From contig UQNI01000029.1 in NCBI GenBank assembly GCA_900542375.1, positions 1-23,019 of the forward strand: DNA of 23,019 bases. The letters run 5' to 3'. The notes beneath the pieces are model-generated. The model searched no databases. It was not told the origin of the DNA and worked only from the letters and a program-made list of their open reading frames with translations. How positions within the stretch are numbered: the first letter of the stretch is position 1; every line of letters starts with the position of its first letter. Shown here piece after piece: positions 7,359-16,200 of the stretch. Both the position numbers and the translations under genes were made by a program. This DNA comes from an uncultured Oscillospiraceae bacterium. GTDB lineage: Bacteria; Bacillota; Clostridia; Oscillospirales; Acutalibacteraceae.

Positions 7359-7499
7359 CGAATAAAACGAACGATTTTTCCAGTATCATGTATACAGAAT
7401 GTAAATTTTTATCATATCAGTAAAATTAGAAGAAAAACCCTGTTTTTTTTATGTCATATGCGTTATAATAGTTCTGTATAAACATAATTTATAATACTG

Positions 7500-7531
7500 T
7501 CATATGGTTTGACTGCCAACAAACCATATGA
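7500..7531. promoter_or_regulatory. 12-bp inverted repeat upstream of the acidic protein gene
   Basis: TCATATGGTTTG (7500-7511) and CAAACCATATGA (7520-7531) are perfect complements around an 8-nt loop. Two TATAAT hexamers (7464-7469 and 7490-7495) precede it on the plus strand, each with a weak -35. It could be an operator just after a promoter or a hairpin in the mRNA leader. There is no T-run, so it is not a terminator. Confidence 0.5.
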
Positions 7532-7584
7532 TTGATATAACATACCCCACAAATTACACCATTGGCAGAGAATAGTGAGGAATC

Positions 7585-8199
7585 ATGAGTATTTTACATA
7601 ACGTTTATCAAGGATTTTCATCTGCTGTAAATTTAGTAGTAGAAAAGAATCGTAAAAACAATTTGATTAACCGCATTAAATATGTAATTCGTGAAGAAGA
7701 AACAAAAGCAAACCAAGCTTACATCGCACTTGGTAAATATTATTTTAATCATTTGCGTAAGGAAGAAAATGAAGAAACGGAATTTTACTGTAAGGCGGTG
7801 GAACATGCAAATAACCGCATTGACCGTGCTCTTACAAAATTAGACGAATTAACCATTGATGCAGAAGACTTCTTCTGTGATGAGGATTTTGAATCCGCAT
7901 GTGAAGATTTGGGCTTTGCCAGTTGTGAAAATGCCGAAGAAGCTTCTTCCTGGGATTATACGGAAACCATAAATAACGAAATGATTGCCGAGAAAGAAAT
8001 TTCTGCCGAGGATACATTAAACAGCAGTGATTTTCCTTCCGATGAGGAAATTGTCAAAAATATTTGTGACGTTCACGGCAGCTGCGGCGAAGACTATAAA
8101 AAAGAATCTTCCGAAAGTGAAGCTGCTTCCGAGGAAGAAAATCAAATTCCGATTATTAAAGATAATCATATTCACCCATTTGGAGACACAGAAAAATAA
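7585..8199 (+). CDS. Hypothetical protein with helical N terminus and acidic tail
   Basis: 204 aa, no signal peptide or membrane segment. The first ~95 residues are amphipathic helices (LINRIKYVIREEETKANQAY, ALGKYYFNHLRKEENEETEF, NNRIDRALTKLDEL), likely coiled coil. The remaining ~110 are strongly acidic and probably disordered, with Cys residues in DEDFESACEDLGFASCENAE and CDVHGSCGED, and a His-rich end. I have seen similar small proteins in clostridial genomes but know no function. GTGAGG lies only 4 nt before the ATG, a short spacing. It is followed by a hairpin (8204-8246) and then mnmA on the same strand. Confidence 0.8.
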   Translation: MSILHNVYQGFSSAVNLVVEKNRKNNLINRIKYVIREEETKANQAYIALGKYYFNHLRKEENEETEFYCKAVEHANNRIDRALTKLDELTIDAEDFFCDEDFESACEDLGFASCENAEEASSWDYTETINNEMIAEKEISAEDTLNSSDFPSDEEIVKNICDVHGSCGEDYKKESSESEAASEEENQIPIIKDNHIHPFGDTEK

Positions 8200-8211
8200 T
8201 GATTTTAAAAT
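8183..8211 (+). promoter_or_regulatory. Possible mnmA promoter
   Basis: GAGACA (8183-8188), a 17-nt spacer and TAAAAT (8206-8211), overlapping the 3' end of the previous gene. The -10 lies inside the left arm of the 8204-8246 inverted repeat. The -35 is weak (4 of 6). Confidence 0.3.
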
Positions 8212-8246
8212 AGACCGAGGCTGAGCCTGTCTCGGTCTATTTTAAA
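8204..8246 (+). terminator. Strong hairpin after the acidic protein gene, likely terminator
   Basis: Perfect 16-bp stem, TTTAAAATAGACCGAG (8204-8219) and CTCGGTCTATTTTAAA (8231-8246), with an 11-nt loop. The trailing T-run is short and part of the stem, so termination may be incomplete and let transcription into mnmA, which starts 36 nt later. Confidence 0.65.
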
Positions 8247-8282
8247 GAGTACAGTACAGAAAATGTAAAAGGCAGTAACTAT

Positions 8283-9362
8283 ATGAAAAAAAAAGTAATG
8301 TTAGGAATGAGCGGCGGTGTAGACAGCTCTGTCGCCGCTTTGTTATTGAAAAATGCGGGGTATGATGTTACAGGTGTTACCCTGCGTTTAAGACCGGATC
8401 GTTATATGGAACAATGCGTTTCCGGCGGATGCTGCTCCATAGATGATATTGATGATGCCAGAAGAGTTGCCTATAAAATTGGAATAGAGCATTTGGTATT
8501 TAACTTTACGGATATCTTTGAAGAAACTGTTATTGATTATTTTGTAAAAGAATATGAACAGGGACGCACACCAAATCCTTGTATTGCATGCAACCGCCAT
8601 GTAAAATTTAATGCAATGATGAAACGCGCAATAGAATTGGGGTTTGATTACGTTGCAACCGGACATTATGCTTGCATTGAGCAAAATGAACAGGGACGAT
8701 GGCTGCTAAAAAAAGCGCCTGCGGCAAAAGATCAAAGCTATGTATTATATTCCCTAACCCAATTTCAATTGGAGCATACTTTGCTGCCCCTTGCCACTTA
8801 TACAAAACCTCAAATTCGTGCTATTGCACAGGAAGCAGGGTTGATTGTTGCCAATAAACCGGACAGTCAAGAAATTTGCTTTGTTCCGGATAAAGATTAT
8901 GCCGGTTTTATTGAACGTTATACAGGCAAAAAAGCGGAACCCGGCCAGTTTGTAGATGAAAACGGAACAGTACTTGGTACTCATAAAGGAATTGCGCATT
9001 ATACTATAGGACAAAGAAAAGGTCTTGGTGTCTCATTTGGAGAACCAATGTTTGTTACCAAAATAAATGCAGAGCAGAATCAAATTGTATTGGGTAAGGC
9101 AGGCAGCCAATATGCAAAACAGTTAGTCGCAGGAGACATCAACTGGATTTCCATTGAACGTTTAACGGAGCCTTTAAAAGCAACCGCTAAGACTCGCTAC
9201 CAAGCTCCACCTGCACCTGCGGTGTTGCTACCAATGGAAAATGGTCTGGTACAAGTTATGTTTGATGAGCCGCAGCGTTCCATTACACCTGGACAAGCCG
9301 TGGTTTTTTATGACGGAGATACCGTTATAGGCGGCGGAACAATTTTAAATAACAATGCATAG
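8283..9362 (+). CDS. mnmA: tRNA-specific 2-thiouridylase MnmA
   Basis: 359 aa, normal length. MnmA adds sulfur to U34 of tRNA-Lys, -Glu and -Gln, using ATP and sulfur passed from a cysteine desulfurase. The PP-loop SGGVDS is at 10-15. The two catalytic cysteines are Cys100 (NPCIACN) and Cys199 (SQEICFV), with the tRNA-binding and beta-barrel parts following (GLGVSFGEPMFV, RYQAPPAPA, RSITPGQAVVFYDGD). An additional cysteine group at 45-51 (CVSGGCC) is like that in other clostridial MnmA proteins. AAAAGG lies upstream of the ATG. The CpXC gene starts 39 nt after its stop with no terminator between, so mnmA, the CpXC gene and asnB may form one unit. Confidence 0.96.
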   Translation: MKKKVMLGMSGGVDSSVAALLLKNAGYDVTGVTLRLRPDRYMEQCVSGGCCSIDDIDDARRVAYKIGIEHLVFNFTDIFEETVIDYFVKEYEQGRTPNPCIACNRHVKFNAMMKRAIELGFDYVATGHYACIEQNEQGRWLLKKAPAAKDQSYVLYSLTQFQLEHTLLPLATYTKPQIRAIAQEAGLIVANKPDSQEICFVPDKDYAGFIERYTGKKAEPGQFVDENGTVLGTHKGIAHYTIGQRKGLGVSFGEPMFVTKINAEQNQIVLGKAGSQYAKQLVAGDINWISIERLTEPLKATAKTRYQAPPAPAVLLPMENGLVQVMFDEPQRSITPGQAVVFYDGDTVIGGGTILNNNA

Positions 9363-9401
9363 AATTTTTATTTTAATTATAAACTAAAGGTGGTGCCCTT
9401 T

Positions 9402-10094
9402 ATGGCAAAAAGCATGAAAAAAGTAGTAGGATGCCCAAGCTGCGGTGTTCTGGAAGAATTTATCGCATACCCCTCTATCACCATTCCAACAGATAGAGAA
9501 ATGCGTGATAAAGTGCTGGATGAAACCTTATTCTTCTGGAGATGCGGTTCCTGCGATTATGAAACGCAAATGGTATATTCCTGCCTTTATCAAGACAAAA
9601 TACGTAAGTTTATGATTTATGTTCAGCCAAAAGACGAAGATCCTGCTGTATTAAAGCAAATTTCCGTATCAGGTTTGAAAGAGATAAAAAAACGCATTGT
9701 TACAAATATTGAAGAATTAAAAGAAAAAATACTCATTCTTGAAGCAGGACTGAATGATTACGCTACAGAACTTGTAAAAGTAGCTCTCACACAAGTGGTA
9801 ACCGCAAAATGGGGTGTTACACCGGAAAAAAGCTTTTATTGTGGTATTGACCATGATAAAAATACCATAGAATATGTCTTTTATCTAAACGAAGAAGAAC
9901 CGCCTGTTTACCAAGGAATTAAAATGGATGTATATCAAGCATCCTTACAAATTGTAGAATCGATTGTAACAGAAGAACCAAATGCCTTTCTGCGTATTGA
10001 CAATGGTGTAGCAAAAGAAATTTTGGAAACACATCAGCATATGCAGCAAGAGCAGCAAACAGAGCAGTCAGAACAAGAAGAAAGCAACCAATAA
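9402..10094 (+). CDS. CpXC domain zinc-ribbon protein
   Basis: 230 aa. The N terminus has two Cys pairs, CPSCG (~10-13) and CGSC (~48-51), that fit the CpXC zinc-ribbon domain, followed by an alpha-beta region (QDKIRKFMIYVQPKDEDP). Residues ~90-200 are alpha/beta without a motif I can name, and the C terminus is a Gln/Glu-rich tail (~208-230). The function is unknown; nucleic-acid or protein binding is possible. The ATG at 9402 is preferred to the in-frame GTGs at 9390/9393 because AAAGGTGG lies 8 nt before it and covers those GTGs. It sits between mnmA and asnB, 25 nt from asnB. Confidence 0.82.
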   Translation: MAKSMKKVVGCPSCGVLEEFIAYPSITIPTDREMRDKVLDETLFFWRCGSCDYETQMVYSCLYQDKIRKFMIYVQPKDEDPAVLKQISVSGLKEIKKRIVTNIEELKEKILILEAGLNDYATELVKVALTQVVTAKWGVTPEKSFYCGIDHDKNTIEYVFYLNEEEPPVYQGIKMDVYQASLQIVESIVTEEPNAFLRIDNGVAKEILETHQHMQQEQQTEQSEQEESNQ

Positions 10095-10119
10095 GGAGAC
10101 ACTAGGAGGATTTATAGTT

Positions 10120-11988
10120 ATGTGTGGAATATGCGGATTTACGGGAGAACTATTAAACCGTGACCGAGTACTGAAAGATATGGCGGATAAAATTATTCAC
10201 CGTGGTCCTGACAGCTGCGGATACTTTTCTAATCCGGAAATTTCAATGGGGTTTCGCCGATTAAGTATTATCGATTTGGAGGCAGGCGACCAACCAATTT
10301 TTAACGAGGATAAAACGCTTGTACTAACCTTTAACGGCGAAATCTACAACTATAAGGAATTACGTGAAGAATTGCAGCGAAAAGGGCATATCTTTGCTAC
10401 GCATACAGATTCTGAAGTGTTAATTCACGGCTTTGAGGAATGGCGCGAAGGGCTGTTAAATCGCCTGCGTGGTATGTTTGGCTTTGCAATTTGGAATACG
10501 GTAGATAAATCATTATTTATCGCAAGAGACTTTTTTGGCATCAAACCAATGCATTACACAAAAGTTGGAGACCATTTGGTGTATGGCTCTGAAATCAAAA
10601 GTATTTTACAATTCCCCGGCTTTGAGAAAAAATTTAATTATGATACATTAAATAACTATCTCTCATTCCAATATGCTGTGCCTCCTCAAACCTTTTTTGA
10701 AAACCTATATTGTTTACTGCCCGGACACTATTTATGGTACAAAAACGGAAAAATAACCACTACCCGCTATTGGGAAGCCATGTTTGAACCGCAGAACGAT
10801 ATGACCGAAGCACAAGCTGTTGACAAAATTGAAAAAGTATTTGCGAATTCTGTGGATACTCATAAAATCAGTGACGTTGAGGTTGGCTGCTTCCTTTCCA
10901 GTGGCGTGGATTCCAGCTATGTTTCTACCTATTTTCCGGGACAAAAGGCCTTTACGGTGGGATTTGATTTTGGAGAAAAATACAACGAAATCGACTTTGC
11001 AAAACGCACTGCCGATATTGTAGGATTGGACCATCATTATAAAGTAATTTCCTCCGATGAATTCTGGGGAAATATCAAAAATGTTCAGTACCACATGGAC
11101 CAACCTTTGGCAGACCCCTCCTGTATTGCACTTTACTTTGTATCTAAAATTGCAAGTGAACATGTAAAAGTAGTGCTGTCCGGTGAAGGTGCTGACGAAT
11201 TATTCGGCGGATATGATGTTTATAATGAACCGTTGGTATTTAAAAACTATCGTAAACTTCCACAAGGATTGCGCACTTGGTTGAAAGATACCGCCCAAAA
11301 ATCTAAAAAACAATTCAAAGGGCAAGGCTTTGTCACACGAGGAGAACTACCTACCAACGAATATTTCATTGGAAATGCCAATATGTTCTCCTATGAAGAT
11401 AAGTTAAAACTTTTGAAAAATAAAGACTGTGTCACTCGCCCTCAAAGTGTAACCGCAGCTTACTATGACCGTGTAAAACATTTGGATGACTGCACCCGCA
11501 TGCAGTATTTGGATATCAATTTATGGATGGTTGGAGATATTCTCTTAAAAGCTGACCGTATGAGTATGGCAAACTCATTGGAATTGCGTGTACCATTTTT
11601 AGACAAAGAAGTATTTAAAGTGGCAGCTTCCTTACCAACTCACTTACGTGTGCAAAAAGGACAAAAAAAAGTTGCTTTAAGAAAAGCAGCACAACGCAGA
11701 TTGCCAATGGAAACCGCAGAGAAAAAGAAACTCGGCTTCCCTGTTCCTACTCGTGTATGGTTAAAGGACAAAAAATACTATAACATTGTAAAAGAAGCAT
11801 TTACCTCTCCTATTGCTCAGAAGTTCTTCCATACAGAGGAACTGATTGATTGTTTGGATACCCACTATAATGGATTACGCGATTACAGCCGCCGTATTTG
11901 GACTTTATTTATTTTTATTGTATGGTACGAAATTTACTTTGAAGACGGTGGTCATGAACCCGGTAATATGCCAAACTTTTCAAAATAA
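10120..11988 (+). CDS. asnB: Asparagine synthetase B, glutamine-hydrolysing
   Basis: 622 aa. It makes asparagine from aspartate, ATP and glutamine in the cytoplasm. The N-terminal class II glutaminase domain has the nucleophile Cys2 (MCGICGF), FRRLSIID (~45-52), NGEIYN (72-77) and Asp97 (THTDSE). The synthetase domain has the PP-loop SSGVDSS (~260-266) and SGEGADELFGGYD, followed by DRMSMANSLELRVPFLD, and ends near DYSRRIWTLFIF. Length and both active sites are intact. AGGAGGA lies 9 nt before the ATG. It is 25 nt after the CpXC gene and closed by the terminator at 11997-12030. Asn synthetase-like amidotransferases are a wider group, but the order of motifs fits true AsnB. Confidence 0.93.
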   Translation: MCGICGFTGELLNRDRVLKDMADKIIHRGPDSCGYFSNPEISMGFRRLSIIDLEAGDQPIFNEDKTLVLTFNGEIYNYKELREELQRKGHIFATHTDSEVLIHGFEEWREGLLNRLRGMFGFAIWNTVDKSLFIARDFFGIKPMHYTKVGDHLVYGSEIKSILQFPGFEKKFNYDTLNNYLSFQYAVPPQTFFENLYCLLPGHYLWYKNGKITTTRYWEAMFEPQNDMTEAQAVDKIEKVFANSVDTHKISDVEVGCFLSSGVDSSYVSTYFPGQKAFTVGFDFGEKYNEIDFAKRTADIVGLDHHYKVISSDEFWGNIKNVQYHMDQPLADPSCIALYFVSKIASEHVKVVLSGEGADELFGGYDVYNEPLVFKNYRKLPQGLRTWLKDTAQKSKKQFKGQGFVTRGELPTNEYFIGNANMFSYEDKLKLLKNKDCVTRPQSVTAAYYDRVKHLDDCTRMQYLDINLWMVGDILLKADRMSMANSLELRVPFLDKEVFKVAASLPTHLRVQKGQKKVALRKAAQRRLPMETAEKKKLGFPVPTRVWLKDKKYYNIVKEAFTSPIAQKFFHTEELIDCLDTHYNGLRDYSRRIWTLFIFIVWYEIYFEDGGHEPGNMPNFSK

Positions 11989-11996
11989 TAAGACAT

Positions 11997-12030
11997 AAAA
12001 AATGGATGCATAATCATGCATCCATTTTTT
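11997..12030. terminator. Bidirectional terminator between asnB and the foldase gene
   Basis: Perfect 15-bp stem AAAAAATGGATGCAT (11997-12011) / ATGCATCCATTTTTT (12016-12030) with loop AATC. It lies between convergent genes, 8 nt past the asnB stop and 3 nt from the foldase stop. Confidence 0.94.
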
Positions 12031-12033
12031 GCT

Positions 12034-13158
12034 TTAGTTAGATGTTGTAGTCTGGCTGGAAGTTGTATCTTCTGACGCTTCACTTACTGCACTGCTTGCA
12101 GGAGTAGATTCAGCGGAAGATGTATCGCTGGATTGTTCAAATACAGCAGGATCAAATTTATTCATCACATCTTCATGTAATGTATAATCTGTGTAACTTT
12201 CTACCAAAGCGTTCATATCAGTAATGTATTCTTGTTCTTTTAATGCTGCTAACACCTGTAATTCAACCGATTCATCTTTTAATTTTTCGTCAGCTGTTGC
12301 ATTAATATCATTCTTTACAACCAACATGTACGAAGAATTGGTTTCTACCACTCTTGCCTTACCCGTTTGCATCTCTTTTAATGCAGCTACCATTTCTGAA
12401 TATGATTGAACATATTTTTTGTTGGTAGATAAGTTTGTTACATCACTTTGTAATGGATTCGTTGATAAATTTTCTGCTGTTTTATACTCTTCTGCTACTT
12501 GTTCCATAGTCCTAGAACCATCGTTAATGGCAGCAGCATAACCATCTAAATTTGCTTTTGCAGCAGCTTTATCTTCATCTGATAGGCCAGATATCGATTT
12601 AGTAAAGTATGCAAAATCCGTGTAATTTTCAATAAAATAGTTTTTCTTATCTTCAGCAGGAATTGCCTTTTCTCCACCTTCTCCATATAGAGTTTGGAAA
12701 ATTTTAGCAAATTTTGCATTAAAATCATAGAAGAACTGCTGTGCACCTTCTTTGGTAATACCATATTTTGAAAGTTGTTCTTTGCTAGAGTTCCAAGCCT
12801 GATCCATATTAGTATCAATTGTTTTACGTTCTTGGTCTGTTAAAGAAACTCCTAATTCTTTCGCTTTAGCATCTACAACAAACATACTTTTCATGTTTTC
12901 CAAAGCCCTGTCTCTCATCCAATCCTCGGCAGGCTGCCCATTAATCTCCTGAGAAAGAATCGATTTTGTTGAATCAGGTACATAGTAGCTGGCCTGATAA
13001 TATGCCGAATACATACAATAAGCATATGCGCCCATAGTAATTTTTGTGTTTTCATTTTCTGCCACAATTTCACTGCCGCTGCTAGTGCCACACGCTGTCA
13101 TACCTATTGCTATTGCACAAACAGCCAATAATGCAGTCGCTTTTTTTACTAATTTCAT
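12034..13158 (-). CDS. SurA/PrsA-like lipoprotein, probable secretion foldase
   Basis: 374 aa. The signal peptide ends at a lipobox (GMTAC, Cys23), so the mature protein is anchored outside the membrane. A SurA-N-like helical region (~65-190) is followed by a region resembling a parvulin-type fold (~200-290), but I cannot see the full set of prolyl isomerase active-site residues, so it may be a chaperone without that activity. The C terminus (~335-374) is a Ser/Thr-rich low-complexity tail. Placement just after mfd matches other Firmicutes, where a PrsA-like gene ends the same cluster. AGGAGG lies about 6 nt before the ATG, and it has its own promoter (13192-13220). Confidence 0.8.
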   Translation of the reverse strand: MKLVKKATALLAVCAIAIGMTACGTSSGSEIVAENENTKITMGAYAYCMYSAYYQASYYVPDSTKSILSQEINGQPAEDWMRDRALENMKSMFVVDAKAKELGVSLTDQERKTIDTNMDQAWNSSKEQLSKYGITKEGAQQFFYDFNAKFAKIFQTLYGEGGEKAIPAEDKKNYFIENYTDFAYFTKSISGLSDEDKAAAKANLDGYAAAINDGSRTMEQVAEEYKTAENLSTNPLQSDVTNLSTNKKYVQSYSEMVAALKEMQTGKARVVETNSSYMLVVKNDINATADEKLKDESVELQVLAALKEQEYITDMNALVESYTDYTLHEDVMNKFDPAVFEQSSDTSSAESTPASSAVSEASEDTTSSQTTTSN

Positions 13159-13191
13159 TCTAAACCTCCTATAAAACTGAAACGTTCTTTT

Positions 13192-13220
13192 ATTATACCG
13201 AGTTCTATTTTAAAAGTCCA
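13192..13220 (-). promoter_or_regulatory. Promoter of the SurA/PrsA-like gene
   Basis: On the minus strand, -35 TGGACT (13215-13220), a 17-nt spacer and -10 TATAAT (13192-13197). It lies in the 121-nt gap after mfd. AGTGAACA (13230-13237) and TGTTCACT (13262-13269), an 8-bp inverted repeat spaced by 24 nt, lies just upstream. Confidence 0.65.
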
Positions 13221-13279
13221 TAATTGCTGAGTGAACATTATGTGAAAATTTATGGTATATTTGTTCACTTATTTATGTT

Positions 13280-16200
13280 TTACTTCTTTTTATCTGAAAT
13301 CAGAATCTCCAAGACTTGTTTTAGTGTCTGTAATGGAGTTTCCTTTCCCGTCACTTTAACACTGACATACGGTTTATTACCTGCGCTTAATTTCACTCTG
13401 CCTTTTAATATTTTAATCAGCGGTTCTAAAAACTCCATATTCATCGGCTCACGATACAGCATAATATAATCATCACGCTGTTTTACTTCAAATATACCAA
13501 TTTGTGACGCCATATTACGCAGCAATGCAATATCAATCAGCCCTTGAACAGATACCGGAGGCTTCCCGAAACGGTCTGTCAATTCATCCAAGACATCCAA
13601 GGCATCATCCTGATTTTTAATACCTGCAATCCTGCGGTAAATATCCAAACGCTGACTGAGATTTTCAATGTACCGTTCCGGTATATGTGCCTGAACCTGC
13701 ATATCTACCAAACATTCGTTGTCTACAGGAGCAGAAGGCAGTTCTCCCTTTTCCATTTTAACTGCTTCTCCCAGCAGCTTTAAATAAAGGTCATAACCCA
13801 CTGTTTCCATATGACCATGCTGTTCTCCGCCTAAAATATTACCTGCACCTCTGATTTCCAAATCGCGCATTGCAATTTTAAAACCGGAACCAAACTCTGT
13901 AAATTCTCGAATGGCGGAAAGCCGTTTTTGAGCTACCTCTGTCAAAATTTTGTTGCGGGTAAACGTAAAATAAGCATAAGCTCTTCTGGAAGAACGTCCC
14001 ACACGTCCACGGATTTGATGCAGCTGTGAAAGCCCCATACAATCCGCATTTTCAATGATTAATGTATTTACATTTGGTACATCTACCCCTGTTTCAATAA
14101 TGGTGGTACAAACCAAAACATCTATTTCTTGTTCGAGCAATTTTCTCCAGATTTCAGACAATTCACTTTCTGTCATTTTTCCGTGTGCAAAGCCAACTTT
14201 CGCCTCAGGAATTTGATTTTGCAGAGAAGCAGCAACGCGCTCGATACTTTCTACATTATTATGTAAATAATACGCTTGTCCTCCCCGCCGCAATTCACGG
14301 CGAATTGCATCACAGATAATGCCCTGGTCATGTTCCAATACATAAGTTTGTACCGGATGACGGTCATGAGGGGCCTCCTCAATGACAGACATGTCACGAA
14401 TTCCTGAAAGTGCCATATTCAGTGTTCTCGGGATAGGAGTTGCAGACAATGTAAGTACATCTACATTTTTATAGCTGTCTTTCAAACGCTCCTTTTGTGC
14501 TACGCCAAAACGCTGTTCCTCATCCACAATAAGCAATCCAAGATTATGAAATTGAACATCCTTTGACACCAAACGATGTGTACCTACTACCATGTCAATT
14601 TCTCCGCGTTTTAGCCTTTTTAGGATATCCTCCTGCTGTTTTGGTGTACGGAATCTGGATAACAATTCTATACGTACAGGAAACCCTTCCATACGTTTGC
14701 TGATATTCTGATAATGCTGCCACGCCAATATGGTAGTTGGAACCAACAATGCGCACTGACAAGAATCACTGACACATTTAAATGCCGCACGTAACGCTAC
14801 TTCTGTCTTACCAAATCCAACGTCACCGCACAATAACCGGTCCATTGGTGAGGAAAGTTCCATGTCATGTTTGATTTCCTTAATACAGCGCAGCTGATCT
14901 TCTGTTTCCTCAAATTCAAAGTGAGCCTCAAAGTCACGCTGCCACTCTGTATCCGGCGAAAAAGCATGTCCTTTTGCCTGCATACGTTGTGCATACAACC
15001 GAATCAGTTCTTTTGCCATATCTTTTACGGCAGAACGAACACGTGCTTTTGTTTTTTGCCAATCTTGTCCGCCTAATTTGCTTAATTTAACAGTCGCATC
15101 TTCTCTTGGTCCAATATACTTAGATACTAAATCTAATTGAGTTACAGGAACATACAGAGTATCTTTTTTTGCATAGCGTACCTTAATATAGTCTTTTACC
15201 ACACCTTGCATATTAATCTTGTGGATTCCCTCAAATACGCCAATACCATGAGAAGCGTGGACAATATAATCCCCAACTGTTAATTCTGAAAGGCTGTACA
15301 ATTCTTGCGCATGTTTGTTTTTTCTTTTTTTAGCTGCAGCTTTCCCCGTATGACGTCCATGTGTAATAATTCCAAAACCAGCCGCTGGGAACTCCATCCC
15401 TGCAGATAATGTTCCCGTTGTAATGATAACTCCTTTGTCCGGTATCTCTGACATATCCGGCATATATACGACAGACAGTCCTTTTTCTTTTAAATCCGTT
15501 GCTATATTGGAAGCTGTTTTTTCTGTTCCTCCCAGCACAATACAAGTAAGTCCTGAAGACTGCATTGCCTGTAAATCTTCTTCCAATAGCGCAATGCTTC
15601 CTCCCCACACAGATAACTGTCTGGCAGTAATATTCAGCAATGTGCGAACAGGAACCTCATAGGTTCCCCTAACAAAAGCCTCCAAACAAACAGTGCTCCT
15701 TTTTTCCAGCTGAGATTGTATATAAATCCAGTCGCCGCTGTAAGTATCCAAACCGCGGCAAAGAACACCTTCTTCCAGATATTCCTTGACATCTTCCGCC
15801 CACTGCCACTGTGTTGTTCGTATTCTTTCTTTTCCTTTGTGAAACTCGGATACAAACACCAATGTATCGTTCAAGGAAAAATAATCCAGCAAGGTTGCTG
15901 TCCTATCATAAAGCATTGTGATGTATTTATCTGCACAATGAAAATGACGTCCATTTCGCAGTTGGTCACATTCCATTTGCAAAATTTCTTTTGCCTTGGG
16001 AGCTGTTTTTCCTCTCAAAGAAGAGGCGTGCTTTTCGATTTTATCTGCCAACTCAGAAGGATTGTCTACCAACACTTCAACAGAAGGCGCCAGCATTATA
16101 GCATCGACTGTTTCGGTTCTGCGTTGACTTTCCAGGTCAAATAATCCTATTGTATCAATTTCGTCGCCCCAGAATTCAATTCGAACGGGATACGGTGCAT

